From: Sphingomonadaceae bacterium
Lineage (GTDB): Bacteria > Pseudomonadota > Alphaproteobacteria > Sphingomonadales > Sphingomonadaceae
Direction: 5' to 3'
Assembly: GCA_002863155.1 (NCBI GenBank)
Contig: PKED01000092.1
Coordinates: 1-64,000, forward strand
Length of the DNA stretch: 64,000 nucleotides
Shown: positions 38,250-46,765 of the stretch, one piece after another
Layout: every line of letters begins with the position of its first letter
Numbering within the stretch: the stretch's first letter is position 1
Position numbers and translations under genes: made by a program
The notes under the pieces: model-generated
The model's input: the letters and a program-made list of their open reading frames with translations, nothing else
Database searches by the model: none
What the model was told of the DNA's origin: nothing

Positions 38250-39407
38250 ATGACGCCGCGAATCCTCATCATCGCGGGGTCCGATTCGGGGGGCGGCGCC
38301 GGCATCCAGGCCGATATCAAGACAGTGACGATGCTTGGCGGCCATGCGATGACCGCCGTCACCGCGATCACCGCGCAGAACACGCTGGGGGTGCAGCTTG
38401 TCGCACCGGTCGCGCCCGACGTCGTCGCCGAACAGATGGCATCGGTGCTCGATGATATCGGCGTCGATGCGATCAAGATCGGGATGCTGCCGAACGAGGA
38501 GGTCGTTCGCATCGTCGCGGGGGTTTTGCTGGCATGGCGCGGCCCGCCGGAACGATGGCTTCCCGGCACAAAAATGCCCGTGCCGGTGGTGCTCGATCCG
38601 GTGTTGGTGGCGACCAGCGGCGATGCCTTGGCCGATGACACGGTCGCCAAGGCCATCGTCAGCAGGTTGATGCCCTTTGCCAGCGTGGTGACACCGAATG
38701 TCCAAGAGGCACGCATTCTGTTTGATATGCCCGGCTTTACGGACCGTGGGGTGCCGATCCTGTACAAGGGTGGTGACGAAAGCGGCGACGAGATCACCGA
38801 CACGCTCTTTGGGATAGACGGCGACAACACCAACTGGACCGCGTCGCGCATCGACACGCGGCATACCCACGGCACCGGTTGCACGCTCGCCTCGGCGATC
38901 GCGACCTATCTCGCTTACGGCTATCCACTGAAGGCCGCCGTCGCGCGGGCGCGGCAGTTCGTGCGGATCGCGCTGCACGATGCGCCTGGGCTCGGCGGCG
39001 GGCACGGGCCGATGGGGCATCAGCGGGTCCGGCTCGACCTCGGTCCCGGTGCGCGGTTCAACCAGGTGACGCTGCCGATGGCGGCGGGGTCCGAGGCATT
39101 TTACCGCACGCTCGGCCTCACCCAGATCGTCGATACCGAGGACGGCCATTATGCCCGCTTCGAAGCGGCAGGCGGCGCGACGCTGTCGGTCGAGGCGGGC
39201 GCGGCGCCGACGATCTTCTTCGAATGCGAGGATCTCGATGCCGAGGTCGCCCGGCTGCAGGCGGCGGGAGTCGCGTTCGATCAACTGCCGCTCGAGCAGG
39301 AATGGCTGTGGCGCGAGGCGCGGCTGACCGACCCGGCGGGCAATGCGGTGTGCCTCTATCAGGCCGACGAGAATCGCCGCTTCCCGCCATGGCGGCTGCG
39401 GCCGTGA
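38250..39407 (+). CDS. thiD: Hydroxymethylpyrimidine kinase ThiD fused to a VOC/glyoxalase domain
   Basis: A 385-residue protein. Residues 1-258 are ThiD, which phosphorylates HMP and HMP-phosphate for thiamine synthesis: ILIIAGSDSGGGAGIQADIK at the start, KIGML at 76, VTPNVQEA at 147 and the anion hole THGTGCTLASA with C211. Residues 266-372 form a vicinal-oxygen-chelate domain (NQVTLPMAAGSEAFYRTLGL, GHYARFEAAGGATLSVE, TIFFECEDLDAEVARLQAAG, DPAGNAVCLYQ). The start at 38250 has GGAGGG seven bases upstream; an ATG at 38244 is too close to it. No TPP riboswitch is evident upstream. Its stop region overlaps rnhB by 19 bases. Confidence 0.92.
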   Translation: MTPRILIIAGSDSGGGAGIQADIKTVTMLGGHAMTAVTAITAQNTLGVQLVAPVAPDVVAEQMASVLDDIGVDAIKIGMLPNEEVVRIVAGVLLAWRGPPERWLPGTKMPVPVVLDPVLVATSGDALADDTVAKAIVSRLMPFASVVTPNVQEARILFDMPGFTDRGVPILYKGGDESGDEITDTLFGIDGDNTNWTASRIDTRHTHGTGCTLASAIATYLAYGYPLKAAVARARQFVRIALHDAPGLGGGHGPMGHQRVRLDLGPGARFNQVTLPMAAGSEAFYRTLGLTQIVDTEDGHYARFEAAGGATLSVEAGAAPTIFFECEDLDAEVARLQAAGVAFDQLPLEQEWLWREARLTDPAGNAVCLYQADENRRFPPWRLRP

Positions 39408-39976
39408 TCGCCGGGGTCGACGAGGCGGGGCGCGGGCCGCTCGCCGGGCCGGTCGTCGCGGCGGCGGTGGTGCTGTGCCCCGATGGCGTTGCCGGCCTCG
39501 CCGACAGCAAGAAGCTGAGCGCGGCGCGGCGCGAGGCGCTGGCACAGGCGATCCGGCGCCACTGCCATGTCGGGGTCGGCATGGCGAGCGTCGAGGAGAT
39601 CGACCGGCTCAACATCCTGCAGGCGACGATGCTGGCGATGGAGCGCGCGGTCGCGGCGCTGGCCTGCGACGTGAGCGAAGTGCTGGTCGACGGCAATCGC
39701 TGCCCGAAATGGCGTTGGCGATCGCGCGCCATCATCGGCGGCGACGCGACCGAGCCGTGCATTTCGGCGGCGTCGATCATCGCGAAGACGGTGCGCGACG
39801 CGATCATGATCGACGCCGACGCGCGCCACCCCGGCTATGACTGGGCCTCTAACAAGGGCTATGGCGCAGCGGCGCATTTGGCAGCGCTCGAAACGCTCGG
39901 CCCGACGCCGCTGCATCGCCGGAGTTTCGCGCCGGTGAGGGCAATCGTCGAAAATCTTCAAACCGGCGCCGGGTGA
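39389..39976 (+). CDS. rnhB: Ribonuclease HII
   Basis: A 195-residue enzyme removing ribonucleotides from DNA. The acidic active site is visible as D and E in VIAGVDEAGRGPLAGPVVAA, D in EVLVDGNRC, and the later DADARHPGYDWASNKGY. SAASIIAKTVRDAIM is the usual basic helix. The segment CPKWRWRSRAIIGG is unusually basic compared with common RnhB loops. The ATG at 39389 overlaps thiD; a GTG at 39404 overlapping the thiD stop is an alternative start. Located directly upstream of the ccrM promoter. Confidence 0.93.
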   Translation: MAAAAVIAGVDEAGRGPLAGPVVAAAVVLCPDGVAGLADSKKLSAARREALAQAIRRHCHVGVGMASVEEIDRLNILQATMLAMERAVAALACDVSEVLVDGNRCPKWRWRSRAIIGGDATEPCISAASIIAKTVRDAIMIDADARHPGYDWASNKGYGAAAHLAALETLGPTPLHRRSFAPVRAIVENLQTGAG

Positions 39977-40107
39977 GTCTTCCGCGCCACACCCCAACCA
40001 TTGGGGGCTGTGGATAAGTGGCGGACTCAACATCTGGTCGGGTTCGCAAATGTTCGCGCAAATTAACGATTTGGCAGGGTTTTTCGTTAACCATTCTTTG
40101 CTTGACG
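39975..40107 (+). promoter_or_regulatory. Probable cell-cycle-regulated promoter region of ccrM
   Basis: Between rnhB and ccrM lie two GANTC sites (GAGTC 39975-39979 and GACTC 40024-40028), the methylation target of CcrM itself. There is also an exact DnaA box (TGTGGATAA, 40009-40017), two TTAAC elements resembling CtrA half-sites (40063-40067, 40087-40091) and a TTGACG -35-like element (40102-40107). The region is markedly more AT-rich than its surroundings. In Caulobacter, ccrM is controlled by CtrA and by GANTC methylation; the same logic is inferred here. No TTAA-N7-TTAA pair is seen. Confidence 0.5.
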
Positions 40108-40142
40108 GACCGCGCGTTTCGCTCACCGTGGCGGGCTCTTGA

Positions 40143-41276
<1,134 letters not shown>

Positions 41277-41330
41277 CGGCTGCTACCATCCGTTTGGTCC
41301 GCCCGGCCCCGCACGAACGGAAAAGCGCAC

Positions 41331-42407
41331 ATGGCTTCACTCCACCTTCGCCCCGTTCAGTTCGTCGACACGCCGATCGGGCGCGACGGCGAGGTCGCGC
41401 GGCTGGCGGGGGGCATGCAGTGGTTCGCCGCCTATGAGGTGATCGAGGACGGCGCGCGCCGCACTGTTTCCATCGCTGAATTCGAAGCGACACTGGCGCA
41501 GGGCAATCCTCGCGCGGCCGATCTCCATGCCGCAATCACGCGCCCGCGCGCACCGCTGACGCTGGGTGATCGGGTGCTGCGGCTCGACCAGCCGCATGTC
41601 GTCGGCATCCTGAACGTGACGCCCGACAGCTTTTCCGACGGCGGCACGCTCGAGGACGATCCGCAGGCCGCCGCCGCGGCGGGGTTCGACATGATCGCCG
41701 CCGGCGCGGCGCTGATCGACCTGGGGGGCGAATCGACGCGACCCGGCGCGCCGCTGGTGTGGGAAGGCGACGAGATCAAGCGCATCACGCCCGTTGCCGA
41801 ACGGCTCGCGCGCACCGCGCCCGTTTCGATCGACACGCGCAAGGCCGCCGTGATGGAGGCCGCACTCACGCTCGGCGCGGCGATGGTCAACGACGTGTCG
41901 GCGCTGTTGTGGGACACGCGCTCGGCGGAGGTGGTGGCAAAGGCGGGCGTGCCGCTGGTGCTGATGCACTCGCCCGATCCGGCCAAGGGGCCACATGGCG
42001 GGCCGAATTCGGGCAAGGGCGGTTACGCCGATCCGTTGATCGAGACCTACGACTGGCTCGAGGCGCGGATCGATGCAGCGGTCGCCGCCGGAATCGACCG
42101 GGCGAAGATCATCGTCGATCCCGGCATCGGCTTCGGCAAGGCACTGGGCGACAATCTCGCGCTGCTGAATGGGCTGGCGATGTTCCACGGGCTCGGCTGC
42201 CCGATCATGCTGGGCGCAAGCCGCAAGCGGATCATCGGCGCGCTGTCGGGCGAAGCGCCGGTCGGCGAGCGGCTGGCGGGCAGCCTGGCGCTGGCGCTGA
42301 AGGGCGCCGAAGCGGGGGTGCAATTGCTGCGCGTGCACGACGTCGCCGAAACGGTGCAGGCGCTGCGCGTGTGGCGCGGGCTGCGCGACCGCGCGCTGGT
42401 GGGATGA
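41331..42407 (+). CDS. folP: Dihydropteroate synthase
   Basis: A 358-residue enzyme joining p-aminobenzoate to dihydropterin pyrophosphate in folate synthesis; the target of sulfonamides. The TIM-barrel core starts at about residue 88: HVVGILNVTPDSFSDGG, LIDLGGESTRPGA, VSIDTRKAAVMEAALTLGAA, VPLVLMHSPD, IIVDPGIGFGKALGDNL and LGASRKRIIG. The first 80 or so residues (MASLHLRPVQFVDTPIGRDG onward) are an extension not found in short FolP proteins but common in sphingomonads. Followed after four bases by the HAD gene. Confidence 0.95.
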   Translation: MASLHLRPVQFVDTPIGRDGEVARLAGGMQWFAAYEVIEDGARRTVSIAEFEATLAQGNPRAADLHAAITRPRAPLTLGDRVLRLDQPHVVGILNVTPDSFSDGGTLEDDPQAAAAAGFDMIAAGAALIDLGGESTRPGAPLVWEGDEIKRITPVAERLARTAPVSIDTRKAAVMEAALTLGAAMVNDVSALLWDTRSAEVVAKAGVPLVLMHSPDPAKGPHGGPNSGKGGYADPLIETYDWLEARIDAAVAAGIDRAKIIVDPGIGFGKALGDNLALLNGLAMFHGLGCPIMLGASRKRIIGALSGEAPVGERLAGSLALALKGAEAGVQLLRVHDVAETVQALRVWRGLRDRALVG

Positions 42408-42411
42408 GCCG

Positions 42412-43107
42412 ATGCCGATCGATCTGATCTGCCTCGATGCCGACGACACCCTGTGGCACAATATGCGCTTCTTCGATGCAGCCGAGGAGGCTTATGTCGC
42501 GATGCTCGCCCCCTTTGCCGAGGTAGGCGTCGCGCGCGAGACGCTGGCGGCGGTCGAGACGCGCAACCTGGCGCTCTACGGTTATGGCGCGAAAAGCTTC
42601 ACGCTGTCGACGATCGAGGCGGCGGTGGAGCTTGTCGGCGACGCGCTGCCGGTGGCGACGATCCGACAGCTGCTTGCGGCGGGGCGCGACCTTTTGGCGC
42701 ACCCGGTCGAGCTGTTCGACGACATCGCCGCAACGCTCGATGCGCTGGCGGCACGCGGGCGGCTGGTGCTGGTGACAAAAGGCGATCTGCTTCATCAGGA
42801 AAGCAAGCTGGCTGCCTCGGGCCTGGGCGACAGGTTCGCCGGGGTCGAGATCGTGAGCGACAAGACCACGGCGACCTTCGACGCGCTGTTCGCACGTTTT
42901 GGCGTCGCGGCGGCGCGCTGCGTGATGGCCGGCGATTCGATGCGGTCCGACGTGCTGCCCGCGCTTGCCGCGGGCGCTTATGCCGCATTCATTCCACAGG
43001 CCAATGGCTGGGCGCATGAGGCCGCGCCGCCGCCCGCGGATCAGGCGCGTTTTCGCCAGCTGGCGCGGCTTAGCGAGTTGCCGGGCTGGATCGATACGAT
43101 CGCGTGA
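42412..43107 (+). CDS. HAD family hydrolase
   Basis: A 231-residue haloacid-dehalogenase-type phosphatase. Motif I is ICLDADDTLWHN with nucleophile D9 and acid D11. Motif II is LVLVTKGD near residue 120, and motif III/IV is CVMAGDSMRSDVLPALAAGA near 170. A helical cap lies between residues 18 and 90. The substrate is unknown. It starts four bases after folP and is convergent with the response-regulator gene. Confidence 0.85.
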   Translation: MPIDLICLDADDTLWHNMRFFDAAEEAYVAMLAPFAEVGVARETLAAVETRNLALYGYGAKSFTLSTIEAAVELVGDALPVATIRQLLAAGRDLLAHPVELFDDIAATLDALAARGRLVLVTKGDLLHQESKLAASGLGDRFAGVEIVSDKTTATFDALFARFGVAAARCVMAGDSMRSDVLPALAAGAYAAFIPQANGWAHEAAPPPADQARFRQLARLSELPGWIDTIA

Positions 43108-43115
43108 ACCGGCGA

Positions 43116-44537
43116 TCAGGCCGCGTTGTCGATCCCCAGCTCGCCCAGCTTCCGGTAAAGCGTCGATCGGCCGATCCCCAGCCGCCGCGCGACCTCGGTC
43201 ATGCGGCCGCGATAATGGCCGATCGCTAGCCGGATCACATCGGCCTCGATCTCCTCGAGAGGGCGCATGTTGCCGTCGGCGCGGAACAGCGTGACGCCGC
43301 CGCTTGCGGGCGTGGCGGCGGTTGAGGGCGGCATCGTGCGGCGCTCGCCCAGGCTGGCGATCTGCGGGAAATCGGCCGGGGTCAGCGCGGTAGCGTCGCA
43401 CAACACGGCGGCGCGGAAAAGCGCGTTCTGGAGCTGGCGGACATTGCCCGGCCAGTCGTAATCGACCAGCAGCTGGAGCGCGGCATCGGTGACGCCGATC
43501 GGCCGCAACCCCGGCTGCTGCGCGATCCGCGCCATCAGGTGGCGGGCGAGCGCGGGAATATCACTCGCGCGTTCGCGAAGCGGCGGGATCGTTACCTGGA
43601 CCACGTTCAGCCGGTAATAGAGATCCTCGCGGAACCGCCCGGCCTCGACCTCGTCGAGCAGTCGCTTGTTGGTCGCGGCGATGATGCGCACATCGACCTC
43701 GCGCGGATGGCGCGCGCCGACCGGCTGAATCTCGCCCGATTCGAGCACCCGGAGCAGCTTGACCTGCGCCTCGACCGGCATCTCGCCGATCTCGTCGAGG
43801 AAAATGGTCGAGCCATCGGCTTGCGCGAAGCGGCCGATCTTGCGCTCGAACGCGCCGGTAAAGGCGCCCTTTTCATGCCCGAACAGCTCGCTTTCGACGA
43901 GATTGGCGGGGATCGCGCCGCAATTGACCGCAAGCATCGGCCTTTTCGCGCGCGGGGAAGCGGCGTGGATCGCCTCTGCCACCACTTCCTTGCCGACGCC
44001 GCTTTCGCCCTCGATCAGCACCGGCACCCGCGCCCGCGCAGCCTTGGCCGCGATGGCGAGCGCGGCACGGAATTTGGGTTCGGACCCGACGATTTCGTCA
44101 AACCCCAGCGGGGCGGCGATCTTTTCCGTCAGTGGGCGGAGCTCGCCGGTACCCACGCCGCTGACGGCCGCCTCGAGCGCGGCGATCAGCCGTTCCGGGG
44201 CCAGAGGCTTGACCAGGAAATCGGTCGCGCCGCTGCGCATCGCGCTGACCGCGTGGCTGACCGACCCATTGGCGGTGAGCACCAGGATCGGCAGCGACGG
44301 GCGGCGCCCGCGCAACTCGCAGATCAGCGTCGCTGCGGCGCCTTCATCGGCCCAGTGATCGAGCAGGATGCAGTCGAGCTGCATGCCGTCCTGCGTACCG
44401 AGCGTCGCGATCGCCATTTCGGCGTCCTGCGCGAAGATTGATCGCCACCCTGCGCGCGCGGCGAGCGCCGACACGAGCCGCCGCTGTGCCGGTTCGTCGT
44501 CGATCAGCATCAGCATCCGCTGGCCGTTGCGCGTCAT
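43116..44537 (-). CDS. Sigma-54-dependent response regulator, NtrC family
   Basis: A 473-residue activator. A receiver domain covers residues 8-125 with acidic D13/D14, the probable phospho-acceptor D60 (CILLDHWADEG) and K110. An AAA+ domain lies at about 147-385, with Walker A GESGVGKE (177-184), the sigma-54 loop GAFTGA (224-229) and Walker B TIFLDEIGEM. A Fis-type helix-turn-helix closes the protein (EVARRLGIGRSTLYRKLGEL). All parts for sigma-54 activation are intact. No sensor kinase gene is adjacent, so it is an orphan. It lies 150 bases from, and divergent to, the pnt operon. Confidence 0.93.
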   Translation of the reverse strand: MTRNGQRMLMLIDDEPAQRRLVSALAARAGWRSIFAQDAEMAIATLGTQDGMQLDCILLDHWADEGAAATLICELRGRRPSLPILVLTANGSVSHAVSAMRSGATDFLVKPLAPERLIAALEAAVSGVGTGELRPLTEKIAAPLGFDEIVGSEPKFRAALAIAAKAARARVPVLIEGESGVGKEVVAEAIHAASPRAKRPMLAVNCGAIPANLVESELFGHEKGAFTGAFERKIGRFAQADGSTIFLDEIGEMPVEAQVKLLRVLESGEIQPVGARHPREVDVRIIAATNKRLLDEVEAGRFREDLYYRLNVVQVTIPPLRERASDIPALARHLMARIAQQPGLRPIGVTDAALQLLVDYDWPGNVRQLQNALFRAAVLCDATALTPADFPQIASLGERRTMPPSTAATPASGGVTLFRADGNMRPLEEIEADVIRLAIGHYRGRMTEVARRLGIGRSTLYRKLGELGIDNAA

Positions 44538-44687
44538 GTCGCCTTGCCCTGTCCCAAGCCGGATCCCCCGTTTCGACCGGTAACCTTAATGCGCGGGGGT
44601 AAAGGTGGCCTTAAGCCGCGCGGGGCTTGAGGTGTCGGAAAGGCCCGGTTACTGTCCCCCCTCGAACAAGACAGGACACAGGGGCTG

Positions 44688-44813
44688 ATGACCGGCAACG
44701 GCGATATCGATGCGCACCGCTCGACCTATAATTTCGTGATCGGCTTGCTGAAATATGGCGCTGCGGCGTCGGCTGCGATCGCGCTGATCGTCATCCTGTT
44801 GATCAAGCCCTAG
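44688..44813 (+). CDS. aa3-type cytochrome c oxidase subunit IV (41 residues)
   Basis: A very short membrane protein: a soluble head MTGNGDIDAHRSTYNFVIGL and one membrane helix (about residues 16-40, ending ILLIKP). The D-x-x-A-H-x-x-T-Y pattern followed by one helix is that of the bacterial aa3-oxidase subunit IV family. AGGGG precedes the ATG. It is 8 bases upstream of pntAA, not with the main oxidase genes, so it would be made together with the transhydrogenase. Confidence 0.75.
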   Translation: MTGNGDIDAHRSTYNFVIGLLKYGAAASAAIALIVILLIKP

Positions 44814-44821
44814 CCCGCCGC

Positions 44822-45943
44822 ATGAAGATCGCGGTCCTCAAGGAGCAACTCGTTGGGGAACGCCGCGTCGCGGCGACGCCCGAAACGGTCAAGAAATTCG
44901 TCGCTCTGGGCGCGACGGTCGCGGTCGAATCCGGCGCGGGCGCGAACGCCGCGATCAGCGACGCACAGTTTGCCGATGCGGGTGCGAGCGTCGGCGATCG
45001 GGCGGCTACCGTCGCGGATGCCGGTATCCTGCTCGGCGTGCAGGGGCCCGATGCGGCGAGCATCGCGGGCGCCGCGCCCGGCGCGTGGGTCGTCGCCAGC
45101 CTCAATCCGTTCGTCGAGCGCGCTCGGGTCGACGCCTATGCCGCGGCGGGTTTCGAAGCGTTGGCGATGGAATTCATGCCGCGCATCACCCGCGCGCAGT
45201 CGATGGACATATTGTCGAGCCAGGCGAACCTTGCGGGTTACAAGGCGGTGCTCGACGCGGCCGCCGAATATGGCCGCGCTTTCCCGATGATGATGACGGC
45301 AGCGGGCACCGTCTCGGCTGCGCGCGTGTTCGTGATGGGGGTCGGCGTCGCGGGCCTGCAGGCGATCGCGACCGCGCGGCGGCTCGGCGCGCAGGTCTCC
45401 GCCACCGACGTGCGCGCCGCGACCAAGGAACAGATCCAGTCGCTCGGCGCCAAGGCGATCTTCGTCGAGAATGTGAAGGGGATCGAGGGCGAAGGCACGG
45501 GCGGCTATGCGACCGAGATGTCGGACGAATATAAGGCCGCGCAGGCCGAACTCGTGTCGAGCCACATCGCCAAGCAGGACATCGTCATCACGACCGCGCT
45601 GATCCCCGGCCGCCCCGCCCCGCGGCTGATCACCGACGCGCAGATCGCGACGATGCGGCCCGGCAGCGTGATCGTCGATCTCGCGGTCGAATCGGGCGGG
45701 AATGTCGAAGGATCGGTCGCGGGCGAAGTCGTCGAAATCCACGGCGTGCGCGTGGTCGGCCATCGCAACGTCGCGAGCCGCCTTTCGGCCGACGCATCGG
45801 CGCTGTTCGCGCGCAACCTGTTCAACTTCCTGTCGACCTTCTGGGACAAGGAAGCGGGCAAGCCGGTGCTCGACGAGGAAATCGGCAACGCCGTGCGGCT
45901 GACGCAAGGCGGCAAGGTGGTGAATGAGAGGCTGCTCGGGTGA
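44822..45943 (+). CDS. pntAA: Proton-translocating NAD(P) transhydrogenase, alpha subunit part 1
   Basis: A 373-residue soluble NAD(H)-binding subunit (domain I) of the membrane transhydrogenase that drives NADPH formation with the proton gradient. It has the AlaDH/PNT N-terminal domain (MKIAVLKEQLVGERRVAATP) and the nucleotide-binding domain with VFVMGVGVAGLQAIATARRL near residue 165 and VIVDLAVESGGNVEGS near 280. As in Rhodospirillum, the alpha subunit is split: the membrane part is a separate gene. Here that gene begins almost 500 bases downstream because a DUF559 element lies between them. Confidence 0.96.
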   Translation: MKIAVLKEQLVGERRVAATPETVKKFVALGATVAVESGAGANAAISDAQFADAGASVGDRAATVADAGILLGVQGPDAASIAGAAPGAWVVASLNPFVERARVDAYAAAGFEALAMEFMPRITRAQSMDILSSQANLAGYKAVLDAAAEYGRAFPMMMTAAGTVSAARVFVMGVGVAGLQAIATARRLGAQVSATDVRAATKEQIQSLGAKAIFVENVKGIEGEGTGGYATEMSDEYKAAQAELVSSHIAKQDIVITTALIPGRPAPRLITDAQIATMRPGSVIVDLAVESGGNVEGSVAGEVVEIHGVRVVGHRNVASRLSADASALFARNLFNFLSTFWDKEAGKPVLDEEIGNAVRLTQGGKVVNERLLG

Positions 45944-45962
45944 GGCGGGAGCCGCTCAAACC

Positions 45963-46012
45963 GAGTCTCCCCCTTTGGGGGAGCTGTCAGGCCGACGGCC
46001 TGACTGAGGGGG
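45963..46012. repeat. Left 50-bp hairpin repeat of the DUF559 element
   Basis: It begins GAGTCTCCCCCTTTGGGGGA and contains a second hairpin (TGTCAGGCC-GAC-GGCCTGAC). Its inverse complement matches the right repeat at 41 of 50 positions. The differences in the inner stem are compensatory (GGCC/GGCC here, GCGC/GCGC there), so the fold is preserved. Confidence 0.9.
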
Positions 46013-46018
46013 ATTGAG

Positions 46019-46438
46019 GTGGAAACACACACCCCGTCGGGCCTTGCCGCAGCGCGAAGGCTACGCCGAGAAATGTCGTTGCCGGAGGGTCTGCTCTGGC
46101 AGCACTTGCGCCAAAGGCCGATGGGCGTGAAGTTTCGCAAGCAGCACCCGATCGGGAACGCCGTGGTGGACTTTTATTGCGCCGCCCGGCGTATGGTCAT
46201 CGAAATCGACGGCATCGCGCACGATCTGGGCGATCGACCCGACAGCGATGCTCGAAGGGACGCGTGGCTGCGATCGTCGGGATATGACGTCGTTCGGGTT
46301 GCCGCTCGCGATGTCCTGCGTGACCCCGCCGGGATCGCTGCATCGCTTACCGCACTTTGCCTCGACAGGCCCCCTCCGTCAGCGCTGCGCGCTGACACCT
46401 CCCCCAAGGGGGGAGACTCAATCGGAGCAAGTTGCTGA
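46019..46438 (+). CDS. DUF559 family endonuclease-like protein
   Basis: A 139-residue protein with the DUF559/Vsr-like PD-(D/E)xK fold. Candidate catalytic residues are D51 ([11 protein letters not shown]), E62 and D64 ([11 protein letters not shown]). The N-terminal block [20 protein letters not shown] and the C-terminal [16 protein letters not shown] are typical of DUF559. The start is a GTG a few bases after the left hairpin repeat. The last 20 residues or so (from about residue 118) are encoded by the right repeat, so the natural C-terminus was probably altered or the repeat is part of the gene unit. Stop and pntAB start are separated by one base. Confidence 0.8.
   Translation: METHTPSGLAAARRLRREMSLPEGLLWQHLRQRPMGVKFRKQHPIGNAVVDFYCAARRMVIEIDGIAHDLGDRPDSDARRDAWLRSSGYDVVRVAARDVLRDPAGIAASLTALCLDRPPPSALRADTSPKGGDSIGASC
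46370..46419. repeat. Right 50-bp hairpin repeat of the DUF559 element
   Basis: Inverse orientation to the left copy; it ends in CCCCCAAGGGGGGAGACTC and contains the stem GTCAGCGC-TGC-GCGCTGAC. It lies inside the 3' coding sequence of the DUF559 gene and 21 bases before pntAB. Confidence 0.9.
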
Positions 46439-46439
46439 C

Positions 46440-46751
46440 ATGGACTTCATCTCAACCCTTTCCATCTTCGTCATGGCGTGTTTCGTCGGCTATTACGTCG
46501 TCTGGTCGGTGACGCCCGCGCTGCACACGCCATTGATGGCGGTGACCAACGCGATTTCGTCGGTGATCATCGTCGGCGCGCTGATCGCGAGCGCGGCGGT
46601 CGGGATCGGCAGCGGCGGGGCGGCTTCGAAATGGCTGGGGCTGCTCGCGGTGGTGCTGGCGAGCGTCAACATCTTCGGCGGCTTTGCGGTCACGGCGCGG
46701 ATGCTGGCGATGTACAAGAAGAAGGACCGGCCCGCGCCGGCCAAGCACTGA
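46440..46751 (+). CDS. pntAB: NAD(P) transhydrogenase, alpha subunit part 2
   Basis: A 103-residue membrane subunit with three to four helices that forms part of the proton channel. The family pattern is seen as [40 protein letters not shown] and [20 protein letters not shown]. The short charged tail [11 protein letters not shown] faces the cytosol. It begins one base after the DUF559 stop, with GGAG in the right repeat's flank as the nearest ribosome site (about 12 bases away), so its translation may partly depend on read-through from the DUF559 frame. Confidence 0.95.
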   Translation: MDFISTLSIFVMACFVGYYVVWSVTPALHTPLMAVTNAISSVIIVGALIASAAVGIGSGGAASKWLGLLAVVLASVNIFGGFAVTARMLAMYKKKDRPAPAKH

Positions 46752-46765
46752 GGGGCGCCGGGGGC

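Larger units (their letters stand above)
45963..46419. mobile_element. Candidate hairpin-flanked element carrying a DUF559 nuclease gene
   Basis: A 457-base segment between pntAA and pntAB is bounded by two inverted 50-base hairpin repeats and contains a single nuclease-like gene. Removing it would leave a normal short pntAA-pntAB spacing. It has no transposase of a known class and no target duplication that can be seen by eye. The interpretation as a mobile unit is inference from structure and position. Confidence 0.5.

Noticed and set aside
38202-38253. A 16-codon frame with ATG just upstream of thiD, ending in an ATGA overlap with the thiD start
   Set aside because: It could be a leader peptide, but no ribosome site pattern, repeats of a control codon or attenuator hairpin were found, and no TPP riboswitch consensus is visible.
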